Origin: Selenomonadaceae bacterium
Lineage (GTDB): Bacteria > Bacillota > Negativicutes > Selenomonadales > Selenomonadaceae
Reading direction: 5' to 3'
DNA: 64,000 bases
Assembly (NCBI GenBank): GCA_017614505.1
Contig: JAGABT010000017.1
Coordinates: forward strand, 186,001 to 250,000
Part shown: positions 27,019 to 35,110 of the stretch, one piece after another
How the letters are laid out: every line of letters begins with the position of its first letter
How positions within the stretch are numbered: position 1 is the first letter of the stretch
Position numbers and translations under genes: made by a program
The notes under the pieces: generated by a model
Database searches by the model: none
The model's input: the letters and a program-made list of their open reading frames with translations, nothing else
What the model was told of the DNA's origin: nothing

Positions 27019-27150
27019 CGAGGCGCCCCATGGACGCACGCGCTTAAGAAGCGCGCCATGGACGGCGCGCCATGTCCGCCAGGTCGCATGGATGCGACCG
27101 AAGCGGACGAGTTTTCTTTGCTACTTTCTTTTGCGGAAAAAGAAAGTAGA
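27019..27150 (+). repeat. Three-hairpin interspersed element, copy 5, between grpE and dnaK
   Basis: An extra degenerate first module (27020-27045) precedes the GC palindrome (27051-27070), an outer GTCCGC/GCGGAC stem with inner GGTCGC/GCGACC, and a CTACTTTCTTT hairpin (27121-27149). It lies inside the heat-shock transcript, in opposite orientation to transcription. Confidence 0.9.
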
Positions 27151-27156
27151 TCCTAC

Positions 27157-27723
27157 TCAAGCATTACTGACAACCTGAACCATACTGGGGCGGATAACCC
27201 TGCCGTGAGCCGTGTAGCCGCGCTGAAATTCCACAGCAATCGTGCCATCTTCCTTAGTTTCGTCCTGCACAGTACCAACCGCCTGATGAAAATTCGGGTC
27301 GAAACTTTTACCGGCAACGTCAATCGGCTGGAGCGAATGCGCGTAGCCAATTTCATACGCCTGCTGGCGAATCAGCGTGATACCTTTCAGCAGCGCCTCG
27401 GCGTCGGGATTTGACTGACTAATCGCGCGGTCAAGATTATCAAGCAGCGGCAGCAAATCCGTTAAAAATTTCTGCTCAATCGTCGCCGCCAGCTCGGTAC
27501 GTTCTTTCGCCGCGCGCTTGCGGAAATTGTCAAAATCCGCCTGCAGTCGCAGGAGCCTGTCATTCTTCGCGGCAAGTTCAGCCTTGAGCTTTTCCAAATC
27601 CGCCAGCAAATTCAAATCGTTGTTCTCAGATTTTATTTCTTCCGGCGACGACGCCAAATTTCCACTAATCTCCGCGCTGTCACCGTCCTCGTTCTCCACA
27701 GTTATCTTTTTATCTTCCGCCAA
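27157..27723 (-). CDS. grpE: Nucleotide exchange factor GrpE
   Basis: Releases ADP from DnaK. The chosen TTG start at 27723 follows AAAGGGG and gives 188 residues: an acidic disordered start, a long coiled coil (LLADLEKLKAELAAKNDRLLRLQADFDNFRKRA), the four-helix region and the C-terminal beta domain ending NFHQAVG and GYTAHGRVIRPSMVQV. It lacks a preceding hrcA gene; the next gene upstream is divergent. Confidence 0.92.
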   Translation of the reverse strand: MAEDKKITVENEDGDSAEISGNLASSPEEIKSENNDLNLLADLEKLKAELAAKNDRLLRLQADFDNFRKRAAKERTELAATIEQKFLTDLLPLLDNLDRAISQSNPDAEALLKGITLIRQQAYEIGYAHSLQPIDVAGKSFDPNFHQAVGTVQDETKEDGTIAVEFQRGYTAHGRVIRPSMVQVVSNA

Positions 27724-27752
27724 TTCCTCAACCCCTTTCTCGGTAGGGCTAA

Positions 27753-27781
27753 AGATTAACACTAATTAGACAAAAAGTCAA
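27753..27781 (-). promoter_or_regulatory. Sigma-A promoter of the grpE-dnaK-dnaJ operon
   Basis: TTGACT, 17 nt spacer, TAATCT on the minus strand, about 30 nt upstream of the grpE start. No CIRCE element (TTAGCACTC-N9-GAGTGCTAA) is found in or near it, and hrcA is not upstream. Confidence 0.72.
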
Positions 27782-27802
27782 GACCCATTAAAAATTTCTT
27801 AG

Positions 27803-27845
27803 TGGCGGCGCGGCAGGAAATGTTTAGCCAAACTAGAATAACCAG
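27803..27845 (+). promoter_or_regulatory. Shared upstream motif GGCGCGGCAGGAAATG ... AATAACCAG (copy B)
   Basis: The counterpart of 11103-11142: GGCGGCGCGGCAGGAAATG, TTT, an 11 nt divergent gap, then AATAACCAG. It stands about 30 nt before the dicarboxylate carrier start. The spacing and constant ends suggest a promoter or operator rather than chance. Confidence 0.45.
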
Positions 27846-27876
27846 TGTGTAATTCATTACAGAAAGGGTGAGGTTT

Positions 27877-29217
27877 ATGGAGATGGCTGCGGGATTTCTA
27901 GTGCTGCTGGCGTGTTTGATAATCGGCGTGCGGCACGGCGGAATCGGGCTTGCCGTGATAAGCGGCATAGGACTTGTAGTTTTTGTATTCGTATTTGGGT
28001 ATAAGCCAGGTTCGCCGCCGATAGACGTAATGCTGACGATTCTGGCGGTGGTGACGTGCGCGGGCTTTCTTCAAACGTCGGGCGGCTTGACGGTCATGCT
28101 GCAGTACGCGGAAAGGTTTCTGCGCAACAATCCGAAGCAGGTAACGATTCTGGCGCCGATGACGACGTGGTTTCTAACTGTTTTGTGCGGCACGGGGCAC
28201 GTCGTCTACACGATGTTCCCGATAATCTACGACATAGCGATAAAACAGAACATACGCCCAGAGCGCCCAATGGCAGTGGCGTCGGTCGCGTCGCAGATGG
28301 GAATTTGCGCGTCGCCGGTTTCGGTTGCTATCGTGTCAATCGTCGGCTTCATGGCGGCGGCGGGGCACAATTACACGGTGCTGCAGATTCTGGCGGTATC
28401 GGTACCTGCAACGGGACTTGGCGTATTTTTCGCGGCGCTGTGGAGCTATCGCCGTGGCAAGGATTTGGACAAGGACGAGCGTTTCCAGGAATTTATCAAA
28501 GACCCTGAAAACAAAGCCTACGTGTACGGTGATTCCGAATCGCTGCAGGGCAAGGAACTGCCGGCGAGTTTTTATCACGCGATGTACATTTTCTTCGCAG
28601 GAATTTTGGTAATAGCGGCGCTCGGCAACTTCCCCGACCTGCTGCCGCACTTCCCAGACGCGAAAGGCGCAATGAAGGCAATTTCCATGACGGCGGTTAT
28701 CCAGATGGTTATGCTTTTAGTGGCGGCGATAATTCTGTTCGTCTGCAAAGTCAAGGCGAAAGACGTTGGCAACAGTCAGGTTTTCAAATCCGGTATCGTC
28801 GCGCTGGTTTCGGTTTACGGCGTAGCGTGGATGGCGAATACGTGCTTCGGCGCGCACATGGGCTTCCTCAAGGAATTTCTCGGCAACGCAGTTGCTGAAT
28901 ATCCGTGGGCGTTCGCGGTTATCGCATTCTTAACGTCGAAACTGGTCAATTCGCAGGCGGCGGCTATCGCTATCGTCTTCCCAATGGCGCTGAGCGTCGG
29001 CATGGACCCTGTTATCGTCATGTCGTTTATCAGCGCGTGCTACGGCTACTTCTTCCTGCCGACTTACCCTTCAGACCTCGCCTGTATCGGCTTCGACCGT
29101 TCCGGCACCACGCGCATTGGCAAGTACATTCTCAATCATTCGTTCATGATTCCTGGGCTTATCGGCGTTATCAGCGGCTGCGCTGTCGGCTTCGTCATGG
29201 CTCATATCGTGCTTTAA
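27877..29217 (+). CDS. Anaerobic C4-dicarboxylate transporter, Dcu family
   Basis: 446-residue inner-membrane carrier with about ten to twelve transmembrane segments, resembling DcuA/DcuB. Conserved stretches include TILAVVTCAGFLQTSGGL, GTGHVVYTMFPIIYDIA, ASQMGICASPVSVA and YPSDLACIGFDRSGTTRIG. It likely exchanges fumarate, malate or aspartate for succinate, which fits fumarate respiration and the propionate route encoded upstream. The ATG at 27877 is preferred to an in-frame GTG at 27868. It is followed by a strong terminator. Confidence 0.88.
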   Translation: MEMAAGFLVLLACLIIGVRHGGIGLAVISGIGLVVFVFVFGYKPGSPPIDVMLTILAVVTCAGFLQTSGGLTVMLQYAERFLRNNPKQVTILAPMTTWFLTVLCGTGHVVYTMFPIIYDIAIKQNIRPERPMAVASVASQMGICASPVSVAIVSIVGFMAAAGHNYTVLQILAVSVPATGLGVFFAALWSYRRGKDLDKDERFQEFIKDPENKAYVYGDSESLQGKELPASFYHAMYIFFAGILVIAALGNFPDLLPHFPDAKGAMKAISMTAVIQMVMLLVAAIILFVCKVKAKDVGNSQVFKSGIVALVSVYGVAWMANTCFGAHMGFLKEFLGNAVAEYPWAFAVIAFLTSKLVNSQAAAIAIVFPMALSVGMDPVIVMSFISACYGYFFLPTYPSDLACIGFDRSGTTRIGKYILNHSFMIPGLIGVISGCAVGFVMAHIVL

Positions 29218-29227
29218 GTTGAATTTC

Positions 29228-29252
29228 CGGCTCGCTTCGGCGGGCTTTTTTG
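29228..29252 (+). terminator. Terminator of the Dcu gene
   Basis: GGCTCGC, a TTCG tetraloop and GCGGGCT, followed by six T. Confidence 0.8.
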
Positions 29253-29274
29253 TTGCAAAAATTTTAAAAAAGAC

Positions 29275-29302
29275 TTGACAATATATTTACAATATATATA
29301 AT
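29275..29302 (+). promoter_or_regulatory. Consensus sigma-A promoter of the flagellin-like gene
   Basis: TTGACA, 16 nt of A/T-rich spacer, TATAAT: exact match in both hexamers. The transcript would begin near 29309 with a small GCTC/GAGC hairpin (29309-29320), an arrangement that stabilises mRNA 5' ends. Confidence 0.85.
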
Positions 29303-29331
29303 AGCAGCGCTCAAAAGAGCATTATTTCTCG

Positions 29332-29343
29332 AAAGGAGGTGAT
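29332..29343 (+). promoter_or_regulatory. Full-length Shine-Dalgarno of the flagellin-like gene
   Basis: AAAGGAGGTGAT is complementary to essentially the whole anti-Shine-Dalgarno end of 16S rRNA. With the consensus promoter it implies very high expression. Confidence 0.85.
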
Positions 29344-29347
29344 TCAG

Positions 29348-30013
29348 ATGGCTGTACAGCAAAACAACGCAGGGTTGCAATCTTTAGCCGCCGAAGTTAG
29401 CGCAAAAATCGCAGACTTAAACGCTTCGCAGCAAAATGCTCAAGACGGCAGCCAGTTCAGTGTCGAGATTAACACCGGTTCCGAAGGTACGGATCTTACC
29501 ACTGGTTTCGAAGGCACGGATCTTACTACCGAAGTCCAGCAACTGCAAGACGAAGTTAGTCGTATTGCCAACAATACCCAATTCAATGGAATTAAACTTT
29601 TGGACGGCGATTGTGGCGATAACGACCAGTCCACCGCCATGAATCTCATGATAGGTAAGAAAAGTGAACTGGATCCTAACCTTATCCCGATTACCGGCAT
29701 GTCCAACCAGGCGCTCACCGGCATGTCCAACCAGACGGCGCAAAGCGTTAGCGACAAGATTAGGGAAGCTCTCGCCAATATTAATGCCACTCGCAGTAAT
29801 TTAGGCTCAGTTCAAAACAGACTGGAGCACGCCATCAAAAATTTGTCCATAACGGAGGAAAATTTGAGCCCCGCCGGATTGAGTATACGCGACACGGATA
29901 TGGCAGCCGAAATGGCGGCATTCTCCAGAAACAACACTTTGGTTCAATCGGGACAGTCTATGCTCGCGCAGGCGAATCAGCAGAACCAGGGCGTCCTTTC
30001 GATTCTGTCGTAA
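29348..30013 (+). CDS. Flagellin-like protein with shortened N-terminal region
   Basis: 221 residues. Residues about 60-90 (EVSRIANNTQFNGIKLLDG) match the part of the D1 domain before the variable centre, and the C-terminal 90 (NLGSVQNRLEHAIKNLSITEENL, RDTDMAAEMAAF, QSMLAQANQQNQGVLSIL) match the flagellin C-terminal D1/D0 helices well. The N-terminal D0/D1 helix, which normally begins MxINTN and ends SAKDDAAG, is missing; instead there is a short start (MAVQQNNAGLQ). Two small internal duplications (EGTDLTTG and TGMSNQ) are seen. No other flagellar gene is nearby. It may be a minor filament subunit or a secreted filament-like protein; function unproven. Confidence 0.8.
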   Translation: MAVQQNNAGLQSLAAEVSAKIADLNASQQNAQDGSQFSVEINTGSEGTDLTTGFEGTDLTTEVQQLQDEVSRIANNTQFNGIKLLDGDCGDNDQSTAMNLMIGKKSELDPNLIPITGMSNQALTGMSNQTAQSVSDKIREALANINATRSNLGSVQNRLEHAIKNLSITEENLSPAGLSIRDTDMAAEMAAFSRNNTLVQSGQSMLAQANQQNQGVLSILS

Positions 30014-30052
30014 CGACGAACTTCTCCGCGAACAGCGGCACATTCGTTTTCA

Positions 30053-30081
30053 AAGCTCCGGCAAATGTCGGGGCTTTTTTT
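30053..30081 (+). terminator. Terminator of the flagellin-like gene
   Basis: AAGCTCCGGC, AAAT loop, GTCGGGGCTT, then seven T. Confidence 0.85.
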
Positions 30082-30093
30082 GTTTGACGAATG

Positions 30094-30102
30094 TGTTATA
30101 AT
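30094..30102 (+). promoter_or_regulatory. Extended -10 promoter of the PfkB-kinase gene
   Basis: TGTTATAAT: TG-n followed by TATAAT, about 28 nt ahead of the ATG, right behind the flagellin terminator. Confidence 0.6.
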
Positions 30103-30130
30103 TGGCAAAAATTCTGATTGGAGAGGCGTC

Positions 30131-31153
30131 ATGGATAAAACTGAGTGGAAAAATTTCTTCGACCGCCGCGCGCCGCGCTGTAAAATTCTGGTCGTCGGCG
30201 ATGTTATGATTGACAAGTACTACCACGGCGAAGTTCACAAATTCGCCAGCGATGCGCCGGTGCCCGTTGCCAAAATCGTCAAGCGCCGTTCGAGCCTGGG
30301 CGCCGCCGCTAACGTCGCCAATAACCTCGCGCTGCTTGGCTGTCAAACTTACCTCGCCGGATTCGTGGGTGACGACCACAATTTTGAAACTTTGTCGAAA
30401 CAATTATCCGAGCGCAAAATTAATCAGGACGGCTTGATTAAAATCGATTCGCCGACCACTACCAAAGTTCGCGTCATAAGCGGGCACCAGCAAATGTTCC
30501 GCATGGACTTTGAAGACAGTTCGACTAAGCCCGACGCCTGCTACGCCGCGCTCGAAAAATATATCCGCCACCTTCTGAATGACAGCCTCGACGCCGTTGT
30601 TATCGCCGACTATGAAAAGGGCGTCTGCACTGAATATTTCTGCGCGTCCGTCATTAAAAATGCGCACGACCACGGCGTTCCCGTTACCGTCATGCCCTAC
30701 GGGCAGCGCTGGATTAAATACGCGCAGGCGGATTACGTCACGCCCAACGTCGCCAAAATCAACAGGATTATGCTGGCGCCAATCAGCAGCGATGACGATG
30801 ACGCAGTTGACCGCGCCGGTCATTACATTATGCGCAAGTTCAAAATCAAAAACGTGCTGGCTACGCGCTCGGCTCACGGAATTTCGCTCGTCACCGAAAA
30901 TGAAACCACCAACATTCCTACCAAATCGCAGGAAGTTTACGACAGCGCGGGCGTCGCGGATACCGTTGCCGCAGTTTTTTCAATGGCGCTTGCTGGCGGA
31001 CTCAAGCCCGCGGACGGCGCTTACATCACCAACATCGCCGCCGGTATCGTCGTTTCCAGGTCCGGCACCTACGCCGTCAGCAAAGCCGATATGCTCAGCG
31101 CGCTGAATATTCGCAGCGACGAAGAGGCGGTTAATCTGCCTTACGCCGTCTGA
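30131..31153 (+). CDS. PfkB-family sugar kinase, RfaE1/HldE-like
   Basis: 340-residue ribokinase-fold enzyme resembling the kinase half of heptose-phosphate synthesis (HldE/RfaE1). VVGDVMIDKYYHGEVHK at the start, SLGAAANVANNLALLG and VITSP-like segments match. In the anion-hole motif the usual GAGD is changed to GVAD (AGVADTVAA), though the catalytic Asp is kept. No cytidylyltransferase half or heptose genes are nearby, so the phosphoacceptor is uncertain. It starts 12 nt after a GGAGAGG site. Confidence 0.72.
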   Translation: MDKTEWKNFFDRRAPRCKILVVGDVMIDKYYHGEVHKFASDAPVPVAKIVKRRSSLGAAANVANNLALLGCQTYLAGFVGDDHNFETLSKQLSERKINQDGLIKIDSPTTTKVRVISGHQQMFRMDFEDSSTKPDACYAALEKYIRHLLNDSLDAVVIADYEKGVCTEYFCASVIKNAHDHGVPVTVMPYGQRWIKYAQADYVTPNVAKINRIMLAPISSDDDDAVDRAGHYIMRKFKIKNVLATRSAHGISLVTENETTNIPTKSQEVYDSAGVADTVAAVFSMALAGGLKPADGAYITNIAAGIVVSRSGTYAVSKADMLSALNIRSDEEAVNLPYAV

Positions 31154-31166
31154 AAGGAGAACTTAA

Positions 31167-31646
31167 ATGGCTGTACTCGAAATTAAAACCGCAGGTGAAC
31201 CCGTACTCAAGCAGCTTGCCGTACCCGTTCAGAAAATCGACAAGCGCATTAAGAAACTGCTTGACGATATGGCGGAGACAATGTACGCGACCGAGGGCGT
31301 TGGAATTGCCGCGCCGCAGGTTGGCGTTTCAATCCGCGCGATTGTCGTTGACGTTGAACAGCGCCGCTTCGACATGATTAATCCCGAAATTACTTACCGC
31401 GATGGTTCCGCCGTCGACGTAGAAGGCTGCCTTTCCTGCCCGAATCTTTTCGGCGACGTTGAGCGCGCTGAAAAAATCCGCGTCAGGTACACCACCCGCT
31501 ATCACAGGGAACGCGAAATTGAAGTTGAAGGATTGCTGGCGCGCTGCATTCAGCACGAGATTGACCATTTGAACGGGCGGCTTTTTATCGACATTGCTCA
31601 GAATATCCACAAGGGCAAGCCGAAACGCGAAGGGCAGGAGAGCTGA
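31167..31646 (+). CDS. def: Peptide deformylase
   Basis: Removes the formyl group from new N-termini. The 159 residues carry the three family motifs: GVGIAAPQVG, EGCLSCPN with the metal-binding Cys, and HEIDHLNG with both His ligands and catalytic Glu. Followed directly by fmt, the partner that formylates initiator Met-tRNA. AAAGGAG precedes the ATG. Confidence 0.95.
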   Translation: MAVLEIKTAGEPVLKQLAVPVQKIDKRIKKLLDDMAETMYATEGVGIAAPQVGVSIRAIVVDVEQRRFDMINPEITYRDGSAVDVEGCLSCPNLFGDVERAEKIRVRYTTRYHREREIEVEGLLARCIQHEIDHLNGRLFIDIAQNIHKGKPKREGQES

Positions 31647-31647
31647 A

Positions 31648-32547
31648 TTGCGCATAATCTTCATGGGGACGCCGGAATTTGCCGTGCCGAGTCTGGCGGC
31701 GCTTTATGACGCCGCGGAAATTGTCTGCGTGGTAACTCAGCCGGACAAACCGAAGGGGCGCGGGCAGAAACTCCAGCCTTCGCCGGTTAAAATCTTCGCC
31801 GCGGAAAAAAATCTGCCGGTACTTCAGCCGGTCAAAATCAAGGCGCCGGAAGTCGTCGCCGAGCTGGAAAAATTTCGCGCAGATTTAATCATCGTCGTAG
31901 CGTTCGGACAGATTCTGTCGCAGGCGGTTTTAGATTTGCCGAAATTCGGCTGCGTCAACGTTCATGCGTCGCTTTTGCCGAAATATCGCGGCGCCGCGCC
32001 AATCGAGTGGAGCATTATCAACGGCGAAAAAGTTACCGGCATTACCACGATGAAAATGGACGCGGGTCTCGATACCGGCGATATGCTCCTTAAGCGCGAA
32101 GTTGAAATTGGCGGCGATATGATTCTGCCGGAACTGCGCGAAAAACTTCAGCAAACCGGCGCCGAGTTAATCGTTGAGACTGTTCAAAATCTCAGCGCGA
32201 TTGAGCCGGTTAAGCAGGACGATTCGCGCTCGAACTACGCGCCAATGCTCAAAAAAGATACCGGCAAAATCGACTGGAATAAATCTGCGCAGGAAATTCA
32301 TAATCTGGTACGCGGCTTGTACGGCGGCGCGTTCAGCTTTATCGGCGGCGAGAAGTTTAAAATCTGGCGCACGAAAATGGTTGACGCGGATTTGACTGCC
32401 GGTGAAATTAAAACTGCCGGCGGAAAATTTTACGTCGGCACAGGCAGCGGCGCGCTTGAGATTCTGGAACTGCAGGCGCCCAATGCGAAAAAGATTGGCG
32501 CGGCGGATTATCTGCGCGGGCATAAAGTTGCCGGAAATTTTGACTGA
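31648..32547 (+). CDS. fmt: Methionyl-tRNA formyltransferase
   Basis: 299 residues: N-terminal formyltransferase domain starting MRIIFMGTPEFAVPSL with the SLLPKYRGAAPIEWSIINGE formate-binding loop, and a C-terminal OB-like tRNA-binding domain. The TTG start lies behind CAGGAG and one base after the def stop. In other Firmicutes fmt precedes rsmB; here ruvB follows instead. Confidence 0.94.
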   Translation: MRIIFMGTPEFAVPSLAALYDAAEIVCVVTQPDKPKGRGQKLQPSPVKIFAAEKNLPVLQPVKIKAPEVVAELEKFRADLIIVVAFGQILSQAVLDLPKFGCVNVHASLLPKYRGAAPIEWSIINGEKVTGITTMKMDAGLDTGDMLLKREVEIGGDMILPELREKLQQTGAELIVETVQNLSAIEPVKQDDSRSNYAPMLKKDTGKIDWNKSAQEIHNLVRGLYGGAFSFIGGEKFKIWRTKMVDADLTAGEIKTAGGKFYVGTGSGALEILELQAPNAKKIGAADYLRGHKVAGNFD

Positions 32548-32556
32548 GGATTTTTT

Positions 32557-33540
32557 ATGGAGGAACGGATAATCGCTACGGAAGAGCTGGCGGCGGACGA
32601 TTGGCAGTACAGTTTGCGCCCGCGCCGGTTGAGCGAATACATCGGGCAGGAAAAAGTTAAAGCGAATCTGAAAGTCTTCGTGAAGGCGGCACTTTCGCGC
32701 AGGGAGGCGCTCGACCACGTTTTACTTTACGGACCGCCAGGCTTAGGCAAAACGACGCTGGCAGGAATTATTGCGAACGAACTGGGCGTAAATTTCCGCC
32801 CGACCTCGGCGCCAGCGATTGAGCGGTCGGGCGATTTGGCGGCACTGCTGACGAATTTGCAGGAACGCGACGTGCTGTTTATCGACGAAATTCACCGGCT
32901 GTCGCGGCAGCTCGAAGAAATTCTGTATTCGGCGATGGAAGATTTTTCGCTGGACATAATCATAGGCAAGGGACCGAGCGCGCGGAGCATTCGGCTGGAC
33001 ATAGCGCCATTCACGCTGATTGGAGCGACGACCAAGGCAGGGAATTTATCGCCGCCGCTAAGGGACAGATTCGGCGTCATTTCGCGGCTGGAATATTATT
33101 CGACGGAGTCGCTGGTTGAAATTGTGACGCGGGCGGCTGAAATTTTGAAGATACCGATAGAGGAAACCGGCGCCGTGGAAATTGCAAAGCGTTCACGCGG
33201 GACGCCACGCGTTGCGAACAGACTGTTAAAGCGCGTCAGGGATTTTGCCGAATTTGAAGGCAGTGACAAAATCAGCGCGGAAATTGCTGACAGGGCGCTG
33301 GCGGCGCTTGAAATTGACAGCGCAGGGCTTGACGCTACCGACCGCCGAATGCTTGACGCCATGATAAAAAAATTTCGCGGAGGTCCCGTCGGCTTGGACA
33401 CGATAGCCGCGTCGATTAGCGAGACTCGCGAAACGATTGAGGATATTTACGAACCGTATTTGTTACAGCTGGGTTTTATAATGCGGACGCCGCGCGGCAG
33501 AATTGTTACCGAGGCAGGCTACGCGCACATGAAGGTGTAA
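32557..33540 (+). CDS. ruvB: Holliday junction branch migration helicase RuvB
   Basis: 327-residue AAA+ motor. Walker A GPPGLGKT near residue 59, Walker B DEIHRLSR, sensor 1 region IGATTKAG, arginine finger region PLRDRFGV and a winged-helix C-terminus. The characteristic start YIGQEKVK is present. ruvA and ruvC are not adjacent. The ATG at 32557 is only 10 nt after the fmt stop and preceded by GAGGA. Confidence 0.95.
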   Translation: MEERIIATEELAADDWQYSLRPRRLSEYIGQEKVKANLKVFVKAALSRREALDHVLLYGPPGLGKTTLAGIIANELGVNFRPTSAPAIERSGDLAALLTNLQERDVLFIDEIHRLSRQLEEILYSAMEDFSLDIIIGKGPSARSIRLDIAPFTLIGATTKAGNLSPPLRDRFGVISRLEYYSTESLVEIVTRAAEILKIPIEETGAVEIAKRSRGTPRVANRLLKRVRDFAEFEGSDKISAEIADRALAALEIDSAGLDATDRRMLDAMIKKFRGGPVGLDTIAASISETRETIEDIYEPYLLQLGFIMRTPRGRIVTEAGYAHMKV

Positions 33541-33542
33541 AA

Positions 33543-33645
33543 AGAGGCGCGCCATGGACGGCGCGCCGCCCGCGCCATTCGCTGGACGCGAATGCAGCGG
33601 GCTGTCTTTCTTTGCTACTTTCTTTCTGCACCAGAAAGAAAGTAG
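33543..33645 (+). repeat. Three-hairpin interspersed element, copy 6
   Basis: GC palindrome GGCGCGCC-ATGGAC-GGCGCGCC (33546-33567), two-tier stem outer GCCCGC/GCGGGC inner ATTCGC/GCGAAT (33568-33602) and CTACTTTCTTT hairpin (33615-33645), between convergent ruvB and the acyl-CoA ligase. A textbook full copy. Confidence 0.92.
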
Positions 33646-33662
33646 GTACAAAACCCTAAACC

Positions 33663-35096
33663 CTAAGACCTAAGAAAATCTTCGAGAATCTGCCGCTTGG
33701 AAATTTTACCAGTGGACGTGCGTGGAATTTCCGCCAGTTCGTGGAACTCGCGCGGGACTTTATACAGCGCAAGATTTTTCTGCAGGAATTTTTTAAGCTC
33801 GCGCGGGTCAACAGTTTTGCCTTCCCACACTTCGTAAAAGCACGCGCCGACCTGCCCGCGAAGTTTATCCTCGACGCCAACAACCGCCGCTGCCTTAATC
33901 CCAGGAAATTCGTACACAATTTCCTCGACTTCGCGCGGGTAAATATTCTCGCCCATGCTGATAATCAGCTCCTTAATCCGGCTGACAATGTAAGCGTAGC
34001 CGTCGGCGTCGAACTTCATCACGTCGCCGGTATGGAGCCAGCCGTCTTTGTCAATCGCCTCGGCAGTCGCGGCAGGATTTTTCCAGTAGCCGAGCATAAC
34101 CTGCGCGCCGCGCACCAAAAGTTCACCAATCGGCGCATCGTTGCCATTGGCGTCGACGATTCTGAGCTCTTCGCCCGCCAGAATTTTGCCGCAGGAACCC
34201 ACGCGCTCTTCCCCGCAAGGCGTAATTAAAACGGCAGGCGACGCCTCGCTCAGCCCGTACACTTCCGCTATCGGCAGTCCAAATTTTTCCGTGAAATCCT
34301 GAATTATTTTTTCCGGCAAAATCGCCCCGCCGCTCAGCGAAAATCGCACGCTCCGAAAATCTTCCGGTTTCGCCAGCGCCGTTATCAGCTTGAAAATCGA
34401 AGGCACGATTACAAGGTCGGTAATTTCGTGTTCGCGAATCACGTCGACGACTTCTTTGGGCTTGAACATGCGCACAACGTGAGCTTCAGCGCCGCAGTAA
34501 AAAGTATTCAGCACGGCGCACGTCCACGCGTAACAGTGGTACATCGGCAGGACGCAAAGCACTTTGCAGGCGCGGTGAGTTTTGAAAACGCTGCACTGCC
34601 AGGTATTGTGCACCAGATTTTTGTGCGAAAGAACCGCGCCTTTGGGATTGCCGGTCGTGCCAGACGTGTAAATTATCGCGCAGGGCTTATTTTCGTCGAA
34701 GTCAGCGGGAAGTTCCGGCGCTTCAACGTCGCAGGGCATTTCGCCGAAAGTCGCAATGTCGTACTGCGTGAAATTCGTGTCGAGCTTTTCGTAGGTCAGT
34801 ACAAATTTCGCCTCGGAATTTTCGATAATGTAATTGGTTTCGCGGGAGCTGAGCTGAAAATTTATCGGCACAATGATGGCGCCCAGAGACGCCGTCGCCA
34901 TGTATGCAAAAATAAATTCAGCGCTGTTACGGGAAAAAAGCGCAACGCGGTCGCCTTCACGCACGCCCAGCGCGTAAAGCCGGTTGCGGAAATTTTTCAC
35001 CGCCTGCGCGAAACCGGCGTAAGTAATGCTCCGCCCCGCGTCGATTATCGCAATGTCAGAATCGCGTCCTCGACTGATAATTTCATGGACTAACAA
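33663..35096 (-). CDS. Long-chain acyl-CoA synthetase family ligase (FadD/LcfB-like)
   Basis: AMP-forming ligase that activates fatty or other carboxylic acids. The frame gives 477 residues with the TTG start at 35096, preferred because AAAGGAG lies 8 nt upstream; an ATG at 35114 gives 483. Visible motifs: P-loop YTSGTTGNPKGA, GLSEASP, HTGDV and the hinge region SRIKELII followed by the ENIYPREVEE turn; the catalytic lysine lies in the last segment (STGKISKR). The preferred acid (chain length) is unknown. Confidence 0.88.
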   Translation of the reverse strand: MLVHEIISRGRDSDIAIIDAGRSITYAGFAQAVKNFRNRLYALGVREGDRVALFSRNSAEFIFAYMATASLGAIIVPINFQLSSRETNYIIENSEAKFVLTYEKLDTNFTQYDIATFGEMPCDVEAPELPADFDENKPCAIIYTSGTTGNPKGAVLSHKNLVHNTWQCSVFKTHRACKVLCVLPMYHCYAWTCAVLNTFYCGAEAHVVRMFKPKEVVDVIREHEITDLVIVPSIFKLITALAKPEDFRSVRFSLSGGAILPEKIIQDFTEKFGLPIAEVYGLSEASPAVLITPCGEERVGSCGKILAGEELRIVDANGNDAPIGELLVRGAQVMLGYWKNPAATAEAIDKDGWLHTGDVMKFDADGYAYIVSRIKELIISMGENIYPREVEEIVYEFPGIKAAAVVGVEDKLRGQVGACFYEVWEGKTVDPRELKKFLQKNLALYKVPREFHELAEIPRTSTGKISKRQILEDFLRS

Positions 35097-35110
35097 ATTA
35101 AAATCTCCTT

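Noticed and set aside
27760..27880. CIRCE element upstream of grpE
   Set aside because: The TTAGTG-like bases do not form the TTAGCACTC-N9-GAGTGCTAA inverted repeat.
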